Assembly (NCBI RefSeq): GCF_001512305.1
Contig: NZ_LNUT01000005.1
Span: 1,337,774 to 1,401,773, forward strand
Length of the DNA stretch: 64,000 nucleotides
Source of the DNA: Arthrobacter sp. EPSL27
Lineage (GTDB): Bacteria; Actinomycetota; Actinomycetes; Actinomycetales; Micrococcaceae
Direction of reading: 5' to 3'
The position numbers and the translations under genes were made by a program. Within the stretch, counting starts at the first letter, position 1, and each line of letters begins with the position of its first letter. Under the pieces are notes generated by a model. The model did no database searches. It was not told where the DNA came from and saw nothing but the letters and a program-made list of their open reading frames with translations. Shown here in pieces: positions 32,064-39,911 of this stretch.

Positions 32064-32558
32064 CTAGTAGTCAATCCTGGATTCGAGCGTGTTCCAGGTG
32101 GTGAACGGCTCGAGGATGGGCGGGGCCTGGGGGTCCTCGAGTTCCAGTTTCGCCACCGGCATCAGCGCATCGCGCTCGCCATTTTCGAAGTACTCGTAGA
32201 ACACGGCGTCGTCGAAGCCCACGGACGCGGCGTCGTGCCGGTCCGCGGCGAACACCACCCGCTCCACGCGTGCCCACAGCGCAGAGGCCAGGCACATGGG
32301 GCACGGCTCGCAGCTGGTGTAGAGGGTGGCGCCGGAAAGATCGAAGGTGCCCAGTTCGCTGCACGCGCGGCGGATGGCCGTGACTTCCGCGTGGGCGGTG
32401 GGATCGTTGGTGGCGGTGACGCGGTTGACGCCGTCGAACGTCTGCCCGTCTGCGGTGACAACGACGGCGCCGAACGGGCCCCCGCTGTTGAGGACGTTGG
32501 CCGTGGCCAACTCGATGGACCTGGCCAAAAGTTCCTGGGCCGTGACAGTGGTGCTCAT
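32064..32558 (-). CDS. guaD: Guanine deaminase (cytidine-deaminase fold)
   Basis: 164 residues with the zinc-site signatures HAE (56-58, 'TAHAEVTAIRR') and PCPMC (85-89, 'TSCEPCPMC'). The overall sequence matches the small GuaD type of Bacillus subtilis more than tRNA-adenosine deaminase: 'ATNDPTAHAEV' and the tail 'FYEYFENGERDALMPVAKLEL'. It converts guanine to xanthine, the substrate of the downstream dehydrogenase. The ATG at 32558 follows AAAGGGAG. First gene of the 7-kb minus-strand operon; the divergent region holds the operators at 32741-32776. Confidence 0.9.
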   Translation of the reverse strand: MSTTVTAQELLARSIELATANVLNSGGPFGAVVVTADGQTFDGVNRVTATNDPTAHAEVTAIRRACSELGTFDLSGATLYTSCEPCPMCLASALWARVERVVFAADRHDAASVGFDDAVFYEYFENGERDALMPVAKLELEDPQAPPILEPFTTWNTLESRIDY

Positions 32559-32929
32559 GATGCGACTCCCTTTTGCGGTGGAAGCCGGTACGCCGGGGTG
32601 GAAAGACAGGACCAGTTGCGACGGTTACCAGGCTTCAGCATGTGCTTTTGAAGGTTAAGTTGCGCCTGGTAGATAGCTTCCCCGAAGTCCGGGGGCCCGC
32701 CTTTGGCAAGATCGAGAGTAGCACCGCACTGTGGCCCGCGCCACACTTTTTGGAAAGTTAATTTCGTGATGTGAAATTCATGTTTCCGGGTCCTCACCCC
32801 CGGCGCGCCCATTGACGCGGAAGCCGCGGCCTGCCTAGGCTGGCCCGACCGGCCGCGGCGCCGGCACCCTGGATCAGCAGACAGGGCATCACTGAGCTGG
32901 CATTCCATTCCGCTCCCAGACAGGACACC
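32559..32929. other. 371-bp divergent promoter region
   Basis: It separates guaD (-) from the 8-oxoguanine deaminase gene (+) and holds the IclR-type sites at 32741-32776. AT-rich stretches at 32640-32690 and 32747-32786 probably contain the promoters, but I cannot fix the -10 boxes. No gene is seen. Confidence 0.55.
32741..32776. promoter_or_regulatory. IclR-type operators between guaD and the 8-oxoguanine deaminase gene
   Basis: The good site is TTTC-GTGATGT-GAAA (32762-32776). A half-conserved site, CCAC-ACTTTTT-GGAA (32741-32755), starts 21 bp before it. A longer imperfect inverted repeat, GGAAA...AATTTC with GAAATT...TTTCC (32752-32787), overlaps both. Confidence 0.55.
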
Positions 32930-34297
32930 ATGATGCCCGCACCCACGCCCGAATCCCGGCTTTGGATCAAAAATCCCCTCGGCGCCTTTACCGCCAACAC
33001 CCTCGACGCCTCCGGCGGAGTGGTGGTGAGCGGCGGCGTCATCGTCGAAGTGCTGGCGGCCGGGCAACTGCCCGCGGCGCCCTGCCAGGAGACCTTCGAC
33101 GCCGGCCGCCACGTGATGCTGCCGGGGCTCATCAACACCCACCACCACTTCTACCAGACCCTCACCCGGGCCTGGGGGCCGGTGGCCAACGCTCCGCTCT
33201 TCCCGTGGCTGCAGAACCTTTACCCGGTCTGGGCCCGGCTCACGCCCCGGGACCTGGAGCTGGCCGCCACCGTGGCGCTCGCGGAGCTCCTCCTCTCCGG
33301 CTGCACCACAGCGGCGGACCACCACTACCTCTTCCCGGACGGCATGGAGGACGCCATCGACATCGAGGTCCAGGCGGTGCGGGCGCTCGGCATGCGCGCC
33401 ACCCTCACCCGGGGCTCCATGAGCCTGGGCCAGGACGACGGCGGCCTGCCGCCGCAGTCCACGGTGCAGCCGCCGGAGGTGATCCTGGCGGACAGCGAGC
33501 GCCTCATCCGGGACTACCACCAGCGCGGCGACGGCGCCACGGTCCAGATTGCGCTGGCCCCGTGCTCACCGTTTTCGGTGACGCGGGAGATCATGGCGGA
33601 AACCGCCACACTGGCGGAACGGCATGACGTCCGGCTGCACACGCATCTCGCCGAAACTTTGGACGAGGAGGACTTTTGCCGGGAGATGTTCGGCCTGCGG
33701 ACCGTGGACTACCTCGACAGCGTGGGGTGGCTGGGCAGCCGGACCTGGCTGGGCCACGGAATCCACTTCACCGATGCCGAGATCGCTGCGCTGGGGGCCG
33801 CCGGCACCGCCGTCGCGCACTGCCCCACCTCCAACATGCGGCTGGCCTCAGGGACGGCGCGGGTGCTGGAACTGGAGGACGCGGGGGTCCCTGTGGGGCT
33901 GGGCGTGGACGGCTCGGCGTCGAACGATGCCTCCAACATGATTCTGGAGGCGCGGCAGGCACTGTACCTGCAGCGGCTGCGCTACGGCGCGCAGGTTCCG
34001 GTGGAGCGCGCCCTGGGCTGGGCCACGCGGGGCTCCGCCGCGGTGCTGGGCCGGCCGGACCTGGGCCAGCTGGCCCCCGGCACGCAGGCCGACCTGGCCT
34101 TCTTCACCCTGGACGACCTGCGCTTCTCCGGCAGCCACGACCCCGTCGCGGCCCTGCTGCTGTGCGCGGCGGACCGGGCGGACCGGGTCATGGTGGGCGG
34201 GCAGTGGCGCGTGGTGGACGGCCAGATCCCGGGGCTGGACGTGGCCGGGCTTATTGCCGAGCACTCGGCCGCGGCGCGGAGGCTCGTGGCCGGTTAG
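32930..34297 (+). CDS. 8-oxoguanine deaminase-like amidohydrolase
   Basis: 455 residues, amidohydrolase superfamily, AtzA/TrzN-guanine deaminase branch. Metal ligands: His71-73 in 'INTHHHFY', a His in 'HTHLAETLDEE', a His in 'WLGHGIHF' and Asp in 'GVDGSASND'. The segment 'AWGPVANAPLFPWLQNLYPVWARL' (in parts) is characteristic of 8-oxoguanine deaminases such as Pa0142. It would turn 8-oxoguanine into urate, or deaminate guanine. A second ATG follows immediately (32933); an AGGACA site is upstream. Divergent from guaD and sharing its operators. Confidence 0.87.
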   Translation: MMPAPTPESRLWIKNPLGAFTANTLDASGGVVVSGGVIVEVLAAGQLPAAPCQETFDAGRHVMLPGLINTHHHFYQTLTRAWGPVANAPLFPWLQNLYPVWARLTPRDLELAATVALAELLLSGCTTAADHHYLFPDGMEDAIDIEVQAVRALGMRATLTRGSMSLGQDDGGLPPQSTVQPPEVILADSERLIRDYHQRGDGATVQIALAPCSPFSVTREIMAETATLAERHDVRLHTHLAETLDEEDFCREMFGLRTVDYLDSVGWLGSRTWLGHGIHFTDAEIAALGAAGTAVAHCPTSNMRLASGTARVLELEDAGVPVGLGVDGSASNDASNMILEARQALYLQRLRYGAQVPVERALGWATRGSAAVLGRPDLGQLAPGTQADLAFFTLDDLRFSGSHDPVAALLLCAADRADRVMVGGQWRVVDGQIPGLDVAGLIAEHSAAARRLVAG

Positions 34298-34463
34298 ACC
34301 GGGCCGCCACCAGCCGGCCCATCCAGCGCGAGACGGGACCGGGCCGGCGCCCGCGGTCGGCCGGGAAGTAGAAGTCCGGATCCGTGCCGCCGCGCGGATG
34401 GTAGGGCTCGGCTGGGACCTGCGCGGGCTCCCCGCCCTGGACACCTGGGGTTTGCTGATGCAT
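34251..34463 (-). CDS. 70-residue protein of unknown function in the purine regulon
   Basis: Starts MHQQTPGVQGGEPAQVPAEP, rich in Pro, Gly and Arg, with 'GGTDPDFYFPADRGRRPGPVSRWMGRL' (in parts) as the most structured-looking stretch. No membrane segment, no known motif. The strong GAGGAG site before the ATG and the tandem IclR-type operators just upstream (34477-34512) support a real, regulated gene. Its 3' end overlaps the convergent 8-oxoguanine deaminase gene by 47 bases. Confidence 0.6.
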   Translation of the reverse strand: MHQQTPGVQGGEPAQVPAEPYHPRGGTDPDFYFPADRGRRPGPVSRWMGRLVAARSNRPRASAPRPSARQ

Positions 34464-34476
34464 GACACTCCTCGAC

Positions 34477-34512
34477 TTCCGTAATTTGAAAATTATTTTC
34501 TGCTGTATGGAA
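34477..34512. promoter_or_regulatory. Tandem TTCC-N7-GGAA operators before the 70-residue gene
   Basis: TTCC-GTAATTT-GAAA (34477-34491) and TTCT-GCTGTAT-GGAA (34498-34512), starting exactly 21 bp apart, 14 bases upstream of the start codon. Confidence 0.7.
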
Positions 34513-34685
34513 ACGCTAGAGCCGCGGCGCCGGGCGGTCAAGAGCCTGCGCCGCGGCCGCGCCCGGCCGCCGGTCACAATCGGAATTTTCAGATTGTGAT
34601 GTACACCACCGCTTGACTGGGCTAGCCTTGAAGCTAACTCGTGGCGCAGGTCACGTAACCTGGGAGCAGCAGGCAGGGTTGTAAT

Positions 34686-34717
34686 GAGCTGGCGTCAACT
34701 GACGTCGGCTCTTTTTT
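34686..34717 (+). terminator. Intrinsic terminator in the urate oxidase leader
   Basis: Stem GAGCTGGCGTCA with TGACGTCGGCTC (34686-34697 and 34700-34711; two G-U pairs), then TTTTTT at 34712-34717. It lies about 90 bases before the urate oxidase ATG and ends plus-strand transcripts, so it is either an attenuator or the end of a short RNA started near 34650. Confidence 0.75.
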
Positions 34718-34760
34718 GTGGGCCGGCGGGAAAAGAAACGAACGCGAAACGCGTACGAAA

Positions 34761-34794
34761 TTTCTATGTGGGAATTTGATTCCACATACCGGAA
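34761..34794. promoter_or_regulatory. IclR-type operators at the urate oxidase promoter
   Basis: TTTC-TATGTGG-GAAT (34761-34775) and TTCC-ACATACC-GGAA (34780-34794), 19 bp apart; the second is a perfect TTCC/GGAA site. TATGTGG and CCACATA also make a larger inverted repeat at 34765-34788. 15 bases before the ATG, a position that would block initiation. Confidence 0.7.
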
Positions 34795-34809
34795 GTTGGG
34801 AACCCCACC

Positions 34810-35718
34810 ATGAACAACAAGATCATCCTCGGACAGAACCAGTACGGTAAGGCCGAAGTCCGCGTCGTCAAGATCACCCGCGACACGGCACGCCACGAGA
34901 TCGAAGACCTGAACGTCACGTCGCAGCTGCGCGGCGACTTCGCCGCAGCCCACCTCAACGGCGACAACAGCCACGTCGTGGCAACGGACACGCAGAAGAA
35001 CACCATCTACGCGTTCGCCAGGGAGGGCATCGGCTCCCCCGAGGCCTTCCTGCTCCGGCTCGGCGACCACTTCACTTCCAGCTTTGACTGGGTGACCGGC
35101 GGCCGGTGGGAGGCGGAGTCCTACAGCTGGGACCGCATCCAGGCCCACGGCGCGGCGCACGACCACTCCTTCGTCCGCAACGGCCAGGAGGTCCGGACCG
35201 CGGTGCTGGTCCGCGACGGCGCCGACCGGCACCTCATCTCCGGGCTGAAGGACCTGACCGTCCTCAAGTCCACCCAGTCAGGCTTCGTCGGCTATCCGCG
35301 GGACAAGTACACCACCCTGCCGGAAACCACGGACCGGATCCTGGCCACCGACGTGTCCGCCCGCTGGCGCTACAGCACCGGCACGGACTTCGACTCCCTG
35401 GACTTCAACAAGAGCTACGACGACGTCAAGGCACTCCTGCTGGAGGGCTTTACCGAGAAGTACTCCCACGCACTGCAGCAGACCCTGTTCGACATGGGCA
35501 CCAAGGTCCTGGAGGCGCACAGCGACATCGAGGAAATCAAGTTCTCGATGCCCAACAAGCACCACTTCCTGGTGGACCTCTCGCCGTTCGGCCTCGACAA
35601 CCCGAACGAGGTCTTCTTCGCCGCCGACCGCCCGTACGGCCTGATCGAGGCCACGGTCCAGCGCGAGAACGCGGCACCGGCCGAGATCGCCTGGTCCGGC
35701 ATCGCCGGTTTCTGCTAG
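34810..35718 (+). CDS. pucL: Urate oxidase (uricase)
   Basis: 302 residues, the length of the well-known Arthrobacter globiformis uricase, and the sequence follows it closely ('LGQNQYGKAEVRVVK', 'HVVATDTQKNTIYAFA', 'LKSTQSGF.GYPRDKYTTL', 'LPNKHHF'-type 'MPNKHHFLVDL', 'WSGIAGFC' at the end). The catalytic triad is visible: Lys14, Thr59 and the His of 'NKHHF' near residue 252. Cofactor-free oxidation of urate to 5-hydroxyisourate; the tetrameric T-fold enzyme is cytoplasmic. Its product is handled by UraH and UraD encoded at 11.9 kb. Followed by two hairpins and the NCS2 permease. Confidence 0.96.
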   Translation: MNNKIILGQNQYGKAEVRVVKITRDTARHEIEDLNVTSQLRGDFAAAHLNGDNSHVVATDTQKNTIYAFAREGIGSPEAFLLRLGDHFTSSFDWVTGGRWEAESYSWDRIQAHGAAHDHSFVRNGQEVRTAVLVRDGADRHLISGLKDLTVLKSTQSGFVGYPRDKYTTLPETTDRILATDVSARWRYSTGTDFDSLDFNKSYDDVKALLLEGFTEKYSHALQQTLFDMGTKVLEAHSDIEEIKFSMPNKHHFLVDLSPFGLDNPNEVFFAADRPYGLIEATVQRENAAPAEIAWSGIAGFC

Positions 35719-35729
35719 AAAACCCTCCC

Positions 35730-35814
35730 GGCTCCGCCGTTGCGGAGCCGCGACTGTAAGAACCGCCGCCTGTTCCGGGGCCCCGCACCAGCCCGGCTGC
35801 GGAACAGGCGGCGG
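35730..35814. terminator. Two hairpins between urate oxidase and the permease
   Basis: A small stem GGCTCCG/CGGAGCC at 35730-35749 and a strong 15-bp stem, arms CCGCCGCCTGTTCCG (35763-35777) and its complement (35800-35814). No U-run, so it may reduce rather than block read-through or protect the upstream mRNA. Confidence 0.6.
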
Positions 35815-35872
35815 CTGCCCCACCAACCACATCTGTTAGCCAGACACCGTTAGCCAGACAAAGACGTCTGCC

Positions 35873-35896
35873 ATGAACCAAGAAAGTCTGCCATGA
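35873..35896 (+). other. Seven-codon leader ORF overlapping the permease start
   Basis: ATG at 35873 opens MNQESLP and stops at TGA 35894-35896, which overlaps the permease ATG (ATGA). It arises from a 13-bp direct repeat, GTCTGCCATGAAC, that duplicates the start region. Translation of the leader could control the permease start by coupling. Confidence 0.4.
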
Positions 35897-37398
35897 ACAT
35901 GAAAAAGAAGCAGTCGGCGGTCAAGTCCCGCTCCGGCAGCACCACCACCGGCCGGCCCGAGGACGAGCGGCTTCCGATCGGGAGCACCTTCGCCTACGGC
36001 CTGCAGCACGTCCTGACGATGTACGGCGGCATCATCGCACCCCCGCTGATCATCGGCGCGGCTGCCGGAATGCCGTCGGAGGAAATCGGGCTCCTGATTG
36101 CGGCCTGCCTCTTTGTGGGCGGCCTCGCCACCATTCTCCAGACCATCGGCATCCCGTTCTTCGGCTCCCGGCTGCCGCTGGTCCAGGGCGTGTCCTTCGC
36201 CGGCGTCTCCACCATGGTGGCGATCGTGGACGAGGGCGGCGGCATCCAGTCCGTCTTCGGCTCGGTGATCGCGGCCTCCGTGATCGGCCTGCTGATCACG
36301 CCCCTGTTCTCCAAGATCATCCGCTTCTTCCCGCCGGTGGTCACCGGAACGGTCATCACCGTGATCGGCCTGACCCTGATGCCGGTGGCCGCCAACTGGG
36401 CCATGGGCGGCAACAAGGCGGCACCGAACTACGGCTCGGTGGCCAACATCGGCCTCGCGGCCGTGACCATGGCGATTGTGCTGCTCCTGAGCAAGGTGGG
36501 CAGCGCCACCATCTCCCGGCTGTCCATCCTGCTGGCCATGGTGCTGGGCACCGTCATCGCCTTCTTCGCCGGCATGACCGACTTCTCCAAGGTGACCCAG
36601 GGCGACATCGTGGCCTTCCCCACCCCGTTCGCCTTCGGCCCGCCCACGTTCCACGTGGCGGCGATCATCTCGATGCTGATCGTGATCCTGGTGACCCTGA
36701 CGGAGACGTCCGCGGACATCATCGCCGTCGGCGAGATAGTCGGGACCAAGGTGGACTCCAAGCGCATCGGCGACGGCCTGCGGGCCGACATGCTCTCCAG
36801 CGCCATCTCCCCGCTCTTCAACTCCTTCACCCAGAGCGCTTTCGCCCAGAACGTGGGGCTGGTGGCCATCACGGGCGTCAAGAGCCGCTTTGTGGTCAGC
36901 GCCGGCGGCCTCATCCTGGTCATCCTGGGCCTCCTGCCGGTCCTCGGCCGGGTGGTCGCCGCGGTGCCCACCCCGGTCCTCGGCGGCGCCGGCGTGGTCC
37001 TGTTCGGCACGGTCGCCGCCAGCGGCATCCGGACCCTGGCGAAGGTGGAGTACAAGAACAACATGAACCTAATCGTGGTGGCCGCGTCCATCGGCTTCGG
37101 CATGATCCCGATTGCTGCCCCGGCGTTCTACGACCAGTTCCCGTCCTGGTTTGCCACCATCTTCCACTCCGGCATCAGCTCCGCCGCGCTGATGGCCATC
37201 GTGCTGAACCTGCTGTTCAACCACCTCAAGGCCGGCAACTCGGACAACCAGTCGGTGTTTGTGGCCGGCACTGAACGGATCGTCAAGGAACAGGACCTCA
37301 AGTGCCTGGCCGACGGCGACCGCTTCGAAAACGGCAAGCTGATCGACTGCGACGGCAATGAAGTCCCCGTGGAGTCGGCGTCGAAATCCGACCACTGA
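35893..37398 (+). CDS. NCS2-family urate/xanthine-type permease
   Basis: 501 residues, about 14 membrane segments, with hydrophilic tails (residues 1-25 and the last ~45). The NCS2 nucleobase:cation symporter signatures are 'YGLQHVLTMYGGIIAPPLII' (34-53), the substrate-site helix 'VTLTETSADIIAVGE', and 'FTQSAFAQNVGLVAITGVKSR' (in parts, QN-G-T motif). Downstream of uricase the natural cargo is urate or xanthine. The tail after the last helix ends 'LIDCDGNEVPVESASKSDH', which is unusual. The start at 35893 is preceded by AGAAAG and a duplicated start region; ATG 35899 is another in-frame choice. Confidence 0.9.
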   Translation: MNMKKKQSAVKSRSGSTTTGRPEDERLPIGSTFAYGLQHVLTMYGGIIAPPLIIGAAAGMPSEEIGLLIAACLFVGGLATILQTIGIPFFGSRLPLVQGVSFAGVSTMVAIVDEGGGIQSVFGSVIAASVIGLLITPLFSKIIRFFPPVVTGTVITVIGLTLMPVAANWAMGGNKAAPNYGSVANIGLAAVTMAIVLLLSKVGSATISRLSILLAMVLGTVIAFFAGMTDFSKVTQGDIVAFPTPFAFGPPTFHVAAIISMLIVILVTLTETSADIIAVGEIVGTKVDSKRIGDGLRADMLSSAISPLFNSFTQSAFAQNVGLVAITGVKSRFVVSAGGLILVILGLLPVLGRVVAAVPTPVLGGAGVVLFGTVAASGIRTLAKVEYKNNMNLIVVAASIGFGMIPIAAPAFYDQFPSWFATIFHSGISSAALMAIVLNLLFNHLKAGNSDNQSVFVAGTERIVKEQDLKCLADGDRFENGKLIDCDGNEVPVESASKSDH

Positions 37399-37426
37399 CA
37401 GAGCGCGGCCCCGCCGCAGTAAGGGC

Positions 37427-37460
37427 AGCGGCCCCTTCCCCGGTCGGGGAAGGGGCCGCT
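37427..37460. terminator. Bidirectional terminator
   Basis: Perfect 16-bp stem AGCGGCCCCTTCCCCG (37427-37442) with its complement (37445-37460), 2-nt loop, between the convergent permease and iclR genes. Confidence 0.8.
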
Positions 37461-37493
37461 GTTGTGGCTTGCGGACCGCAGAACGGCCGGGCG

Positions 37494-38249
37494 TCAGCCC
37501 TTGTTGAGGTCCTGGGAAATGGCCAGCGCAGCCTCGCGCAGCAGCGGCACCGCACGGTCCGCGAAGCCCTCGTCCACGCGGGACACCGGGCCGGATACGG
37601 AGATCGCCGCCGGGGTGGGCGCGTTGGGGATGGCGATCGCGAAGCAGCGCACACCCAGCTCCTGCTCCTCCTCGTCGATGGAGTAGCCCCGGTCCCGGAT
37701 CAGCTTCAGGTCCGCAAAGAGCGCCTCGACGTCACCGATGCTCTTCGGCGTGGGGGTGGGCATACCCTTCCGGGTGACAATGCCGCGCACGGTCTCGTCG
37801 TCCAGCTCGGCCAGGATGGCCTTGCCCATCCCGGTGGCGTGCATGTAGCCGCGGCGGCCCACCTCGGTGATCATCCGCATCGAATGCAGGGACGGGACCT
37901 GCGCCACGTACATCACCATGTCCGAGTCCAGCACCGCCATGTTGGCGGTTTCCCCGAGCCGTTCCACGAGGGACTGCAGCTGCGGCCGGGCGAGCGCCCC
38001 CAGCTGCTTGTTGGCGGCCTCGCCCAGCCGGATCAGGCGCGGGCCCAGCGCGTAGCGGCGGTTCGGCAGCTGCCGGATGTAGCCCAGGGTCACCAGCGTG
38101 CGCAGCAGCCGGTGGATGGTGGGCAGCGGCAGGTCCGTGGAGGACGACAGTTCACTGAGGGTGACGTCGCCGCCGGCATCGGTGATCAGTTCCAGAAGTT
38201 CGAAAACGCGTTCAACGGACTGCACGCCTCCGGTGGCTTTTTCCGCCAT
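37494..38249 (-). CDS. IclR-family transcriptional regulator (AllR-like)
   Basis: 251 residues from the ATG at 38249, which has a CAGGAGA site; a TTG at 38282 would add 11. The winged helix occupies about 8-70 ('GGVQSVERVFELLELI', 'LPLPTIHRLLRTLVTLGYI'), and the IclR effector domain follows ('YMHATGMGKAILAELDD', 'GYSIDEEEQELGVRCFAIAIP' in parts). Its place between the urate and glyoxylate operons, and the TTCC-N7-GGAA site in its own promoter, make it the prime candidate for the local regulon; AllR of enteric bacteria, an IclR protein, senses glyoxylate and allantoin in the same pathway. The ligand here is not proven. Confidence 0.9.
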   Translation of the reverse strand: MAEKATGGVQSVERVFELLELITDAGGDVTLSELSSSTDLPLPTIHRLLRTLVTLGYIRQLPNRRYALGPRLIRLGEAANKQLGALARPQLQSLVERLGETANMAVLDSDMVMYVAQVPSLHSMRMITEVGRRGYMHATGMGKAILAELDDETVRGIVTRKGMPTPTPKSIGDVEALFADLKLIRDRGYSIDEEEQELGVRCFAIAIPNAPTPAAISVSGPVSRVDEGFADRAVPLLREAALAISQDLNKG

Positions 38250-38287
38250 GGCTTGGGTCTCCTGAGAGTTCGTTTGCGACAACTTTT

Positions 38288-38302
38288 ATCCACATGGTGA
38301 AA
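38288..38302. promoter_or_regulatory. Operator in the iclR promoter
   Basis: ATCC-ACATGGT-GAAA, the same 4-7-4 pattern as the other sites, 38 bases upstream of the iclR start. I find no second copy at 21 bp. It implies autoregulation. Confidence 0.6.
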
Positions 38303-38382
38303 AAAGTGCTTAGAAGACCCAAGATACAGCACCACCCGGCCGCCGTCGATGCAGTGTTCACATTGGTGGTAGGTGCTTGTAT

Positions 38383-38418
38383 TTCCACAAAGTAGATAAT
38401 AATATCCATAATACGAAA
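38383..38418. promoter_or_regulatory. Tandem operators before the malic enzyme operon
   Basis: TTCC-ACAAAGT-AGAT (38383-38397) and ATCC-ATAATAC-GAAA (38404-38418), exactly 21 bp apart, in an AT-rich block about 50 bases before the ATG. Confidence 0.7.
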
Positions 38419-38468
38419 TAAGTTAGAGAGCGAACGCCCGCCAGCGGGCCGACCAGGAGGAACATTCA

Positions 38469-39875
38469 ATGGCGAATCCCAGCCCCGGAAATTCGATCAC
38501 CCTGCGCGTGGAGGCACCGTCCAGCTTCACCGCCACCAGCGAACTGGCCGCCGCCGTCGGCGCCGCCGGAGCGGCCATCACGGCCCTGGACGTCACCGAG
38601 TCCCACCACGAGACCCTGGTTGTCGACGTCACCTGCAACACCACGGACGATGACCACGCCGCCCGCGTCAAGGACGCACTGAACGCGCTCGACGGCGTCA
38701 CGGTCCGCAACGTCTCCGACCGCACCTTCCTGATGCACCTCGGCGGCAAGCTCGAGGTGGTCCCGAAGGTGGCCCTGCGCAACCGCGACGACCTCTCCCG
38801 CGCCTACACGCCCGGTGTGGCGCGCGTCTGCCTGGCCATCGCCGAGGACCCCGCCGCCGCCCGGAACCTGACCGTCAAGCGCAACACGATCGCCGTCGTC
38901 ACCGACGGCTCCGCCGTGCTGGGCCTCGGCAACATCGGCCCGGCCGCCGCGCTGCCGGTCATGGAAGGCAAGGCGGCGCTTTTCAAGCAGTTCGCCAACG
39001 TCGATGCCTGGCCGGTCTGCCTGGACACCCAGGACACCGAGGAGATCATCCGGATCGTCAAAGCCCTCGCCCCTGTCTACGGCGGCGTCAACCTCGAGGA
39101 CATCGCCGCCCCGCGCTGCTTCGAGATCGAAAACCGGCTCCGCGAGGAACTCGACATCCCGGTGTTCCACGACGACCAGCACGGAACCGCCATCGTCACC
39201 CTGGCCGCCCTGGTCAACGCCCTGCGCGTTGTGGGCAAGAACCTCTCCGAGGTCAGGATCGTCGTCTCGGGCGTCGGCGCGGCCGGGTCCGCCATCATCC
39301 AGCTGCTCAAGGCCCAGGGCGCCCGGAACATCATCGCCGCCGGCCGCTCGGGCGCCATCCACTTCGGCGAACAGTACGACGACGAGCACCGCACCTGGAT
39401 CGCCGAGAACACCAACGAACAGGGCTTCTCCGGCACCCTGCACGAGGCGCTCAAGGGAGCCGACGTGTTCATCGGCGTCAGCGCGCCGCACGTGATCGGC
39501 GAGGAGCAGGTGGCATCGATGGCCAAGGACGCTATTGTGTTCGCCATGGCCAACCCCACGCCGGAAATCGACCCGGTGGTCGCGTCCCGGCACGCCGCTG
39601 TCGTGGCAACCGGCCGCAGCGACTTCCCCAACCAGATCAACAACGTGCTGGCCTTCCCAGGGTTCTTCCGCGGACTGCTGGACGCGGGCGCCTCGGACAT
39701 CACGCCCGGGATGCTGGTGGCCGCCGCCGAGGCGATCGCCAACCGCGTGGCCGACGACGAGCTGAACGCCAGCTACATCATCCCCAGCGTCTTCGACCCG
39801 CACGTCGCCGCCGACGTCGCCGCTGCCGTAGCCGCGGCCGCCCAGGCGCCGGCCCCCGCGCTCGCCCACGCCTGA
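38469..39875 (+). CDS. NAD(P)-dependent malic enzyme with N-terminal ACT-like domain
   Basis: 468 residues. Residues about 9-88 form an ACT-like regulatory domain ('NSITLRVEAPSS', 'GVTVRNVSDRTFLMHLGGK'); the malic enzyme core follows, with 'SRAYTPGVARVCLAIAEDP' (tyrosine of the active site), 'VTDGSAVLGLGNIGP' , 'FHDDQHGTA' (metal ligands) and the dinucleotide motif 'SGVGAAGSAI'. It decarboxylates malate to pyruvate. With aceB directly downstream, it lets glyoxylate carbon from purines enter as malate and leave as pyruvate. AGGAGGAA site; the first gene of the 38.5-43.6 kb operon. The C-terminus is Ala-rich. Confidence 0.93.
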   Translation: MANPSPGNSITLRVEAPSSFTATSELAAAVGAAGAAITALDVTESHHETLVVDVTCNTTDDDHAARVKDALNALDGVTVRNVSDRTFLMHLGGKLEVVPKVALRNRDDLSRAYTPGVARVCLAIAEDPAAARNLTVKRNTIAVVTDGSAVLGLGNIGPAAALPVMEGKAALFKQFANVDAWPVCLDTQDTEEIIRIVKALAPVYGGVNLEDIAAPRCFEIENRLREELDIPVFHDDQHGTAIVTLAALVNALRVVGKNLSEVRIVVSGVGAAGSAIIQLLKAQGARNIIAAGRSGAIHFGEQYDDEHRTWIAENTNEQGFSGTLHEALKGADVFIGVSAPHVIGEEQVASMAKDAIVFAMANPTPEIDPVVASRHAAVVATGRSDFPNQINNVLAFPGFFRGLLDAGASDITPGMLVAAAEAIANRVADDELNASYIIPSVFDPHVAADVAAAVAAAAQAPAPALAHA

Positions 39876-39911
39876 TTCACCGCCTGCTGTACAGACCAGG
39901 AAAGGACCACC

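Larger units (their letters stand above)
34464..34809. other. 346-bp divergent control region of the urate oxidase operon
   Basis: It contains, left to right, the tandem operators for the 70-residue gene (34477-34512), a TTGACT -35-like box at 34613-34618 for plus-strand transcription, a leader with the direct stretches CAGGTCACGTAACCTG and GGAGCAGCAGGCAGG, an intrinsic terminator (34686-34717) and the urate oxidase operators (34761-34794). No longer gene is visible. Confidence 0.6.

Noticed and set aside
34640..34720. Resemblance of the urate oxidase leader to SRP RNA or a known purine/xanthine riboswitch
   Set aside because: GGAGCAGCAGG and a GTAA loop recall the SRP apical region, but the tetraloop context and helix are wrong, and purine riboswitch core bases are absent.
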